This document shows positions 42,145 through 48,016 of a DNA stretch of 48,016 nt, piece after piece. Position 1 is the stretch's first letter. Every line of letters begins with the position of its first letter. The DNA comes from Gordonia otitidis NBRC 100426 (GTDB lineage: Bacteria > Actinomycetota > Actinomycetes > Mycobacteriales > Mycobacteriaceae): assembly GCF_000248075.1 (NCBI RefSeq), contig NZ_BAFB01000098.1, positions 1 to 48,016 of the forward strand. The letters are read 5' to 3'. The position numbers were made by a program, and so were the translations under genes. A model generated the notes under the pieces. That model saw nothing but the letters and a program-made list of their open reading frames with translations, made no database searches and was not told the origin of the DNA.

Positions 42145-42159
42145 TTCTGCTATGCAGAA
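42145..42159. promoter_or_regulatory. Candidate IclR operator at the iclR start codon
   Basis: TTCTGC-TAT-GCAGAA is a perfect 15-bp palindrome. It contains the iclR ATG (42152) and touches the TATAGT -10 box (42140-42145), which is 6 nt upstream of the ATG. A bound repressor would block iclR and could also affect the divergent transporter. Confidence 0.65.
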
Positions 42160-42949
42160 ACGCGTGATCGAGCGGCCGTCTTATGTCATCGCCTCCGCCG
42201 ATAACGCTCTGCGCCTGGTCGTTCTACTCCGTGACGTGGGCGCGGTGCGTCTGTCGGATGCAGCCGCCGAACTCGGGGTCGCCAACTCGACCGCCCACCG
42301 ACTCCTCGCCATGCTGGTGTACCGCGGTTTCGCAGTACAGGACGAACATCGCATCTATCACCCTGGGCCGGCGCTCGGAGCCGGACCAGCACGACGAGGC
42401 TGGACTCGCGATCTCACCGATCGCGCACGGCCGCACCTCGAGGCATTGACCGCCCAAACTGGGGAGACCTCCAACCTGGTGATCCGCGTGGGAACTCAAG
42501 CGAGATTCCTTTACTCGGCCGAATCCGCCACCATCCTGCGGGTTGGGGATCGGCAGGGCCAAGTGCTCGACGCGCACCGCACCGCGGGAGGTCAGGCGCT
42601 ACTCGCCGAACTCGACGAGGCGGTGCTCACCCAGCTCTACCTGCTCCCCGATGGTCAGGAGCGTCGCGACGACGCCGACCCCCGACTCCCGACCGACGAG
42701 TTCGCCGCGTTCACCGCAGCGCTGTCCACGGTCCGCAACTCAGGCGTCGGCATCAACCTCCAGCTGTCGGAGAACGGGGTGTCCGCGTTCGGCATCGCCA
42801 TCCACAATCACCGCGGCCTGGCTCTCGGCGCGATCACTGTCGCCGTGCCGTCCACCCGCTACCAGCAGCACGCGCGCGGACCGCTGATCGGACAGATGCG
42901 CCGGTGCGTGCACGAGATAGAGATCGACGTCGCCGAGCTCGAACCCTGA
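42152..42949 (+). CDS. IclR-family regulator of the gentisate cluster
   Basis: A 265-residue IclR-type regulator. The winged helix-turn-helix covers about residues 12-75 (ALRLVVLLRDVGAVRLSDAAAELGVANSTAHRLLAMLVYRGF), followed by the GAF-like effector domain with AHRTAGGQALLAELDE and GINLQLSENGVSAFGIAIHN. The ATG at 42152 has a TATAGT box 6 nt upstream, so the message is probably leaderless; an upstream frame to 42050 would run through the transporter start. Position between the transporter/hydroxylase and the gentisate genes indicates control by 3-hydroxybenzoate or gentisate. Confidence 0.9.
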   Translation: MQKRVIERPSYVIASADNALRLVVLLRDVGAVRLSDAAAELGVANSTAHRLLAMLVYRGFAVQDEHRIYHPGPALGAGPARRGWTRDLTDRARPHLEALTAQTGETSNLVIRVGTQARFLYSAESATILRVGDRQGQVLDAHRTAGGQALLAELDEAVLTQLYLLPDGQERRDDADPRLPTDEFAAFTAALSTVRNSGVGINLQLSENGVSAFGIAIHNHRGLALGAITVAVPSTRYQQHARGPLIGQMRRCVHEIEIDVAELEP

Positions 42950-42982
42950 CACCTAGATCCACCCGACCACTGGCCCCTTTTC

Positions 42983-42994
42983 TTCTGTGCAGAA
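42983..42994. promoter_or_regulatory. Second candidate IclR site, upstream of the gentisate dioxygenase gene
   Basis: TTCTG-TG-CAGAA has the same half-sites as the site at 42145-42159 (TTCTG/CAGAA), with a shorter spacer. It lies 75-86 bp upstream of the gentisate dioxygenase ATG. Confidence 0.5.
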
Positions 42995-43068
42995 ATCTCG
43001 AGATCAAATGTCATCCGCCCTCTACCGTCAGGATTTGTGCTTCACCCCATAGCCAGACGGAGAACGAG

Positions 43069-44166
43069 ATGACCACCACCTCCCGCGAGACCGACACCGC
43101 CTACGTCGGCGCCTCCGAAGAAGACGCCGCCCTCAACGCCCTGTACTCCGACTTCAACGCCGCGAACCTGATCCCGCTATGGACCCAAATCGGCGACCTC
43201 ATGCCGATGTCCCCGGCACCCCAGGCGATTCCATACGTCTGGCGATGGGCCGAACTCCTGCCCCTTGCCGAGCAGGCCGGCAAACTCGTGCCCGTCGGCC
43301 GAGGTGGCGAACGCCGCGCGATCGCCCTCGCCAACCCGGGCCTGGGCGGACGCCCGTACGTCAGCCCGACCCTGTGGGCCGCCATCCAGTACCTCGGACC
43401 GCGCGAGACCGCACCGGAGCACCGGCACAGCCAGAACGCCTTCCGCTTCGTAGTAGAGGGTGAGGGCGTCTGGACCGTCGTGAACGGAGACCCGGTCGCT
43501 ATGCGCCGCGGCGACTTCCTGCTGACCCCCGGCTGGAACTTCCATGGCCACCACAACGAGACCGATCAACCGATGGCCTGGATCGACGGCCTCGACATCC
43601 CGTTCAGCTATTACGCCGACACCGGCTTCTTCGAGTTCGGCTCCGATGGCGTCACCGACGAGTCGATGCCCAAAGTGTCGCGATCGGAACGCCTGTGGTG
43701 CAATCCGGGTCTGCGTCCGCTCGTTGGGCTCGACGCCAGGGCCAGCTCCCCGATCGCGTGCTACCGCTGGGAATACACCGACGCGGCGTTGCGTCAGCAG
43801 CTCGAGCTGGAGGCCGAGGGCTACGCCTCGACAACCGAACCCGGTCACGCCGCCGTCCGCTACACCAACCCGACCACCGCCGGCGATGTCATGCCGACCA
43901 TCCGCGCCGAGTTCCATCGGCTGCGCGCTGGCGCACAGACCGCCAACCGTCGCGACGTCGGCTCTACCGTTTTCCAGGTGTTCGACGGCGAGGGCGAGGT
44001 CACCATCGGCGACGACCGCCGCGAGCTGTCCACCGGCGACCTCGTGGTCATCCCCTCGTGGGTGCCGTGGTCATTGGCCACCGACGCCGGGATTGATCTG
44101 TTCACCTTCTCCGACGCACCGATCATGGAGCGCCTGCACTTCGATCGCACCCAGATCCAGAAGTAG
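43069..44166 (+). CDS. Gentisate 1,2-dioxygenase
   Basis: A 365-residue bicupin Fe(II) enzyme that opens the gentisate ring to maleylpyruvate. The first cupin has the metal motif TAPEHRHSQNAFRFVVEGEG (about residues 107-126) with His and the later FHGHHNE His. WMDG-like text (AWIDGLDIPF) and the second cupin (FQVFDGEGEVTIGDD, DLVVIPSWVPWSL) fit the family, as does the start LYSDFNAANLIPLWTQIGDLMP. GGAGAACG precedes the ATG. Length is standard (about 345-375). It is first in a three-gene set with the hydrolase and isomerase. Confidence 0.93.
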   Translation: MTTTSRETDTAYVGASEEDAALNALYSDFNAANLIPLWTQIGDLMPMSPAPQAIPYVWRWAELLPLAEQAGKLVPVGRGGERRAIALANPGLGGRPYVSPTLWAAIQYLGPRETAPEHRHSQNAFRFVVEGEGVWTVVNGDPVAMRRGDFLLTPGWNFHGHHNETDQPMAWIDGLDIPFSYYADTGFFEFGSDGVTDESMPKVSRSERLWCNPGLRPLVGLDARASSPIACYRWEYTDAALRQQLELEAEGYASTTEPGHAAVRYTNPTTAGDVMPTIRAEFHRLRAGAQTANRRDVGSTVFQVFDGEGEVTIGDDRRELSTGDLVVIPSWVPWSLATDAGIDLFTFSDAPIMERLHFDRTQIQK

Positions 44167-44211
44167 TACACCCGACAAGCCCACCATCCCCACGAAAAGG
44201 ACCGCCCCCGG

Positions 44212-45030
44212 ATGAAACTCAGCACCCTCCGCCTCGCCGGCACCACCACTGCCGCCCGTGTCGATGACACCACCGCAACCTTAATCGATGGCTACGCCGA
44301 TCTGGGAACCCTTCTCGCCCAAGACAACTGGCGTGATATCGCCCAGGCTGCCCACGGTACTACCGTCGCCCTCGACGGCGCCGACTACGCACCGGTGATC
44401 CCCCGCCCCGGCAAGGTGTTCTGTGTCGGGCTGAACTACGCGTCGCACATCAAGGAGATGGGCCGCGACCTGCCGGAGTATCCCACCCTGTTCCTCAAGC
44501 TCGCCGATGCCCTCACAGGCCCGTACGACGACGTTGTCGTCCCCGACTACGCTGCCTCGCAGCTCGATTGGGAGGCCGAACTGGCCGTCGTCATCGGCAT
44601 GCAGGCATATCAGGTCACCGCAGCGTCAGCCGCCGACCACATCGCCGGCTACTCGGTCATAAATGATTACACGATGCGTGATTACCAATACCGCACCCTG
44701 CAGTGGGATCAGGGCAAGAACTTCGAGAAGACCAGCGGCTTCGGGCCGTGGCTCGACACCGACTACCAGCTCGGCACCCGCATCGAGACCCGACTCGAGA
44801 ACGAGGTCATGCAGGAATCGACCACCGATGACCTGGTATTCAAGCCTGCTGAACTCGTCGAATATATCTCGCACATCGTGACCCTCAACCCGGGCGACGT
44901 CATCATCACCGGCACCACCGGCGGTGTCGGCCACGCCCGCAAACCGGCCCGCTACATCGGCGACGGCCAGACCGTCGAGGTCACCGTCGAGGGACTCGGA
45001 ACCGTCCGGAACAAGACCATTGTCAAGTAG
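44212..45030 (+). CDS. Fumarylpyruvate hydrolase (FAH family)
   Basis: A 272-residue hydrolase that splits fumarylpyruvate into fumarate and pyruvate. FAH-family text: GKVFCVGLNYASHIKEMG, the metal-binding LDWEAELAVVIG (about residues 121-132), GYSVINDYTMRDYQ, GKNFEKTSGFGPWLDT, and the C-terminal LNPGDVIITGTTGGVGHARKP. The start follows AAGGA with a spacing of about 9 nt, and the gap after the dioxygenase gene is 45 bp. It overlaps the isomerase gene by 11 bp. Confidence 0.92.
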   Translation: MKLSTLRLAGTTTAARVDDTTATLIDGYADLGTLLAQDNWRDIAQAAHGTTVALDGADYAPVIPRPGKVFCVGLNYASHIKEMGRDLPEYPTLFLKLADALTGPYDDVVVPDYAASQLDWEAELAVVIGMQAYQVTAASAADHIAGYSVINDYTMRDYQYRTLQWDQGKNFEKTSGFGPWLDTDYQLGTRIETRLENEVMQESTTDDLVFKPAELVEYISHIVTLNPGDVIITGTTGGVGHARKPARYIGDGQTVEVTVEGLGTVRNKTIVK

Positions 45031-45772
45031 CGCCAACGCGGCGGGGACCGACATCGCGGGCTACCACCAACTCTCCCTCGATGAACAACTCGCCATCGCC
45101 CGCAATGGAACCGCCTATTTCGTACAACACCTGGCACGGGTCTCCGACGACGACCTCGCCGGGTCGTCTCTTCTGCCCGACTGGTCCCGCAAGCATCTCG
45201 TCGCGCACGTGGGCTACAACGCCGCAGCCCTGTGCAACCTGATGACCTGGGCAGCGACCGGGTACGAAACACCGATGTATTCCTCGCCCGCGCAACGCAA
45301 TGAGGAGATCGACGAAGGATCGACGTTGGGGGCGCAGGCCTTGCGTAACCTCGTCGATCACACTGCGGCACGTCTCGACGAGGCGTGGCGCAACCTGCCC
45401 ACCGAGAAGTGGGACGCGCAGGTGAAGACCATTCAGGGGCGAACTGTCCCGGCCACGGAGACCGCGTGGATGCGCACCCGAGAGGTCTGGATCCACACCA
45501 TCGACCTCGGTGCCGGTGGCTCATTCGCCGACCTCCCCGAGGCCGTGCTGATCGACCTCTTCGACGACATCGTCGGCGCGTGGGGACGCAAGGGCAGCGG
45601 CGCAGATCTGCGGCTGATCACGCCGGTAGGCATCACCGATGTCGACCGGCATTTCACCGGCGACCGTATCGAGGTGCGCGGCAAGTTGTCGGCCGTCGTC
45701 GGCTGGATGACCGGACGCACCGTCGACTGTGTGCGGACCTCCACCGAAGTGACTGCGCCGCACTGGCTGTGA
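45020..45772 (+). CDS. Mycothiol-dependent maleylpyruvate isomerase
   Basis: A 250-residue isomerase that turns maleylpyruvate into fumarylpyruvate with mycothiol as cofactor (C. glutamicum NCgl2918 is 241 residues). The N-terminal DinB-like domain has the metal-ligand His in LVAHVGYNAAALC, and Glu and His in MRTREVWIHTIDLG, as in the family. The C-terminal domain ends with the usual DCVRTS. No ATG or GTG is available in the right place; the best start is the TTG at 45020 inside the last codons of the hydrolase gene. An enzyme of this type requires the host to make mycothiol, as mycolic-acid actinobacteria do. Confidence 0.88.
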   Translation: MSSSANAAGTDIAGYHQLSLDEQLAIARNGTAYFVQHLARVSDDDLAGSSLLPDWSRKHLVAHVGYNAAALCNLMTWAATGYETPMYSSPAQRNEEIDEGSTLGAQALRNLVDHTAARLDEAWRNLPTEKWDAQVKTIQGRTVPATETAWMRTREVWIHTIDLGAGGSFADLPEAVLIDLFDDIVGAWGRKGSGADLRLITPVGITDVDRHFTGDRIEVRGKLSAVVGWMTGRTVDCVRTSTEVTAPHWL

Positions 45773-46005
45773 GGCGCCGACATCGAGAGATGAAAAGCGC
45801 CCACTACTCCGCCGATGTCTCCGCGAGGTTGATCGGCAACCAGCGGCCGTTGGCACCACTGTGGTCGACCGCGAAAACACGGTCGTCGGTGTGCCGAAAG
45901 CGATGCGCGCGAGGTGATCGCCGGGGCAAGAACCGTCAAACCGGGGATGTCATTGGCCGAAGAGTATCTACGCGTCGCAGCGCTGCGCGTGCAACGGCTC
46001 CTCGA
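45773..46005. other. Gap without recognised gene
   Basis: The 233 bp between the convergent isomerase and SPOUT genes hold short in-frame pieces such as ENTVVGVPKAMRAR (45873 on) and VKPGMSLAEEYLRVAALRVQ (45937 on, another frame), which look protein-like but carry no start signals or family match. They could be a decayed gene. Confidence 0.3.
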
Positions 46006-46680
46006 TCACCAGGCTGAGTCGAGGTCGGCATGTTGCCGAACCCACGCGTGCATCGCGATGCCCGCCGCCACCCCGGCGTTGATGCTTCGCGTCGAACCGA
46101 ATTGCGCGATCGACACGGTCAGGTCGGCCTGGGCCTGGGCGTCGTCGCTGACGCCCGGCCCCTCCTGACCGAACAGCAGTACGCAGTCGCGCGGGAGATC
46201 GGCGGTCTCGAGCGGCACCGACCCCGGGGTGTTGTCGACGGCGACCACTGCAAGTCCCTCCTCGCGCGCCCATGCCATCAACTCCGACACCGACTCGTGG
46301 TGTAGCAGATGCTGGTAGCGGTCTGTCACCATCGCTCCCCGGCGATTCCACCTCCGTCGCCCGACGATGTGGACGGCGGCGGCGGCGAAAGCATTGGCGG
46401 TGCGTACAACGGTGCCGATGTTGGCGTCGTGGGCAAAGTTCTCGATGGCCACGTGAAACGGGTGTCGCCGCGAGTCGATGTCGTCGACGATCGCTTCGCG
46501 GCGCCAATACCGGTAGGCGTCAACGACATTGCGCGTGTCACCCTCGGCGAGCAACTCCGGGTCGTATCGGGGGTCGTCCGGAACGGGATCGTCGTGTTCG
46601 ACGGCCCACGGGCCCACCCCGACGGCCGCCCCCGACTGCCATTCCGTTGGGCCGGGCTGCTCGGACGCGTCCTCCGGCAT
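46006..46680 (-). CDS. SPOUT-class RNA 2'-O-methyltransferase (TrmH/SpoU family)
   Basis: A 224-residue RNA methyltransferase like Rv0380c. The SPOUT core begins at about residue 75: VAIENFAHDANIGTVVRTANAF (motif 1, with Asn and Arg), then VIGR-like VHIVGRRRW, LLFGQEGPGVS (motif 2), and SINAGVAAGIAMHAW (motif 3, SLNVSVA-like). The first 70 residues are a variable acidic N-terminus. The ATG at 46680 lies 4 bp after the pyrE stop, so the two are one operon. The modified base, in tRNA or rRNA, cannot be read from sequence. Confidence 0.9.
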   Translation of the reverse strand: MPEDASEQPGPTEWQSGAAVGVGPWAVEHDDPVPDDPRYDPELLAEGDTRNVVDAYRYWRREAIVDDIDSRRHPFHVAIENFAHDANIGTVVRTANAFAAAAVHIVGRRRWNRRGAMVTDRYQHLLHHESVSELMAWAREEGLAVVAVDNTPGSVPLETADLPRDCVLLFGQEGPGVSDDAQAQADLTVSIAQFGSTRSINAGVAAGIAMHAWVRQHADLDSAW

Positions 46681-46684
46681 CGCC

Positions 46685-47263
46685 TCAGGCAAGACCGATA
46701 TCGGCGAGCCCGAGCAGAGACCGGTACGGTACACCGAGTTTCGTGATCACCTGGTCTGCGCCGGTGGCTCGGTCGACGACAGTCGCAACCCCCACGACAA
46801 CTGCACCGGCTTCACGCGCGGCTTCGACCGCGGTCGCCGGCGATCCGCCGGTCGTGCTGGTGTCCTCGACGATCAGCACGGCTTTGCCCTCGATGTCGGG
46901 CCCCTCGACGCGCCGCTGCATCCCGTGGGCTTTGGCTGCCTTGCGTACCACGAAGGCATCAACGGGACGCCCCGGTGCGTGCATGATCGCCGTCGCGACG
47001 GGATCGGCCCCCAAGGTCAGCCCGCCGACCGACTGATACGCCCAGTCGGAGGTGAGTTGACGCATCAACGCACCGATCAGTGGCGACGCCTCGTGGTGCA
47101 GCGTTGCGCGCCGCAGGTCGACGTAATAGTCGGCCTCACGTCCTGACGAGAGCGTCACCTTGCCGTGCACCACCGACAGTTCGGCGACGAGTCGCGCGAG
47201 TGCAGCGCGAGCTTCGGCGTCGACGTCAGGGGTCGAGGATGCGAAGGGCGTCGATGAAGTCAC
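46685..47263 (-). CDS. pyrE: Orotate phosphoribosyltransferase
   Basis: A 192-residue enzyme that makes orotidine monophosphate from orotate and PRPP. Seen are VTLSSGREADYYVDLRRATLHH (about residues 36-57), VGGLTLGADPVATAIMHA, VRKAAKAHGMQRRVEG and the PRPP-binding loop VLIVEDTSTTGGSPATAVEAAREAGA (about 129-154). Length and order (Rv0383c-like gene, pyrE, SPOUT) match Rv0383c to Rv0380c, with the Rv0381c equivalent missing. The GTG at 47263 is preferred by family length; a 60-bp gap separates it from the upstream gene. Confidence 0.95.
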   Translation of the reverse strand: MTSSTPFASSTPDVDAEARAALARLVAELSVVHGKVTLSSGREADYYVDLRRATLHHEASPLIGALMRQLTSDWAYQSVGGLTLGADPVATAIMHAPGRPVDAFVVRKAAKAHGMQRRVEGPDIEGKAVLIVEDTSTTGGSPATAVEAAREAGAVVVGVATVVDRATGADQVITKLGVPYRSLLGLADIGLA

Positions 47264-47323
47264 AGTGGGTTCAATCTTCCTGCTCGTGCGTCGTGGTCGG
47301 ATGGCTCGAATCCGGTGTCACCA

Positions 47324-48016
47324 TCAGTCACGACGATGGTGCCGATTAGGCCGATCGCCCGTCTCCGGCGGCTGCGCGGTTCGTGAGCGGCGCACCGGCA
47401 TCGGGGTCATGCCCCGCCCCGTGGTCGGTGTCGACGGCCTGCGCGCGCCCGTCTCGCCCGCACCCTGAGCGGGTTCGCGCCGAGCGCTCGGGGCTGCAGA
47501 CTCCTGCGCCTGCGCGCGGGCACGCCGTTCCTTGTCGCGCATCGATTCGGTCTTCTCGTCGGCGAACTCCTCGCGTGTGGGTCCGTGCGGATCACGCGGG
47601 TCCGGCGGATCCTGCGGGTCCTGCACGGGCGGGAGTACACGAAGCAGATCCGCGAAGCGTCGCACCACTTCGAGTCCGGTGTCCAGCTGGGTCGGATCGT
47701 TGGTCAACGGCATCGACCCGAGCGCCCAATTACCCTCGTCCCACAACACCTCGACGTACGACGGCGCGTTGTTGGCCAGCGCGACCATGCGCCGGTCGCA
47801 CACACGGCGGGCCACGTCGAGATCGTTGGAGAACATGACGCGCGGACCCATCGCCCCGAGTAATTCGACGTCGTCCTCGGCCGGCGCGAGTACGTCTTCG
47901 TGACGCAGGTCGACGATCACGTTCGACGGCGTGCTGCGACGCACGGCGATCACGGTCGCGGTGTCAGCGAGGTCGAACACCACCGCTTCGGCACCACCGT
48001 AAACGCCATATGCGAC
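47324..48016 (-). CDS. Conserved hypothetical protein (Rv0383c-like), 5' end cut by the window
   Basis: The frame stays open to the window edge, so the N-terminus is outside and the first Met-like codon at 47983 is internal. Read from the edge it begins VAYGVYGGAEAVVFDLAD. The conserved part has VIVDLRHEDVLAPAEDDVELLGAMGPRVMFS, then VALANNAPSYVEVLWDEGNWALGSMPLT, which suggests a compact soluble or secreted domain, followed by a long charged, Pro/Arg/Gln-rich tail (residues after about PPDPRDP). Rv0383c is annotated as possibly secreted. No motif indicates a reaction. It precedes pyrE on the same strand and may be in its operon. Confidence 0.8.
   Translation of the reverse strand, partial: VAYGVYGGAEAVVFDLADTATVIAVRRSTPSNVIVDLRHEDVLAPAEDDVELLGAMGPRVMFSNDLDVARRVCDRRMVALANNAPSYVEVLWDEGNWALGSMPLTNDPTQLDTGLEVVRRFADLLRVLPPVQDPQDPPDPRDPHGPTREEFADEKTESMRDKERRARAQAQESAAPSARREPAQGAGETGARRPSTPTTGRGMTPMPVRRSRTAQPPETGDRPNRHHRRD

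Overview
The window is a GC-rich actinobacterial chromosome segment. It fits a mycolic-acid-containing member of the Mycobacteriales, and Gordonia or a close relative is the best guess. The signs are high GC in every third codon position, many GTG starts, apparent leaderless starts with a TANNNT box 6-8 nt upstream, IdeR/DtxR-type iron boxes, a SAM-IV riboswitch, a mycothiol-type maleylpyruvate isomerase, and several blocks whose neighbours match the M. tuberculosis Rv0357c-Rv0364, Rv0380c-Rv0383c and Rv0389-Rv0391 regions. Genus and Rv correspondences are from memory of the families, not from a search. No rRNA, tRNA, CRISPR array, insertion sequence or prophage was seen.

Layout. 0-2.1 kb: the 3' part of a PhoD-like phosphatase and a secreted PAP2 acid phosphatase. 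2.2-4.25 kb (minus strand): a SAM-IV riboswitch leader controlling a cysteine-desulfurase-like PLP enzyme and a translationally coupled short luciferase-like protein. 4.4-5.5 kb: isochorismate synthase. 5.5-5.9 kb: a dense noncoding repeat array between convergent genes. 5.9-8.9 kb (minus): 2,2-dialkylglycine decarboxylase, then the rhodanese-metZ operon. 9.0-11.9 kb: a LysR regulator divergent from a YWTD-type propeller and a 3-hydroxyacyl-CoA-dehydrogenase-like enzyme. 11.9-19.0 kb: an iron island with a lipoprotein binding protein, FprA-type ferredoxin reductase, a secreted protein and a three-gene FecCD/FecE siderophore importer, with two predicted IdeR boxes. 19.0-24.5 kb: purT with a repetitive Pro-rich tail, a UBP zinc-finger protein, a Na+/H+ antiporter and a membrane adenylate cyclase. 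24.8-28.1 kb: an internally deleted hsp20 pseudogene, an aldehyde dehydrogenase and purA.

28.2-39.5 kb: an M50 protease pair, a small secreted protein, a CzcD zinc exporter behind an ArsR-like operator, FUSC and DUF3151, a very long acidic repeat membrane protein, small membrane proteins, class II aldolase (fba) and two tandem DedA genes. 39.5-45.8 kb: a complete 3-hydroxybenzoate-gentisate catabolic cluster (6-hydroxylase, AAHS transporter, IclR regulator, gentisate dioxygenase, fumarylpyruvate hydrolase, maleylpyruvate isomerase) with two related palindromes that are candidate IclR sites. 46.0-48.0 kb (minus): a SPOUT methyltransferase, pyrE and a partial Rv0383c-like gene.

The most unusual signals are four. 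The first is the SAM-IV leader, whose flanking sequences can form a 9-bp helix hiding the ribosome binding site of an uncharacterised sulfur-related gene pair. The second is the repeat array at 5.57-5.90 kb. The third is a 21-bp repeat family encoding ADGT/ADST heptads, found both inside the acidic protein gene and in a noncoding gap 2.5 kb away. The fourth is the set of candidate operators overlapping start codons.
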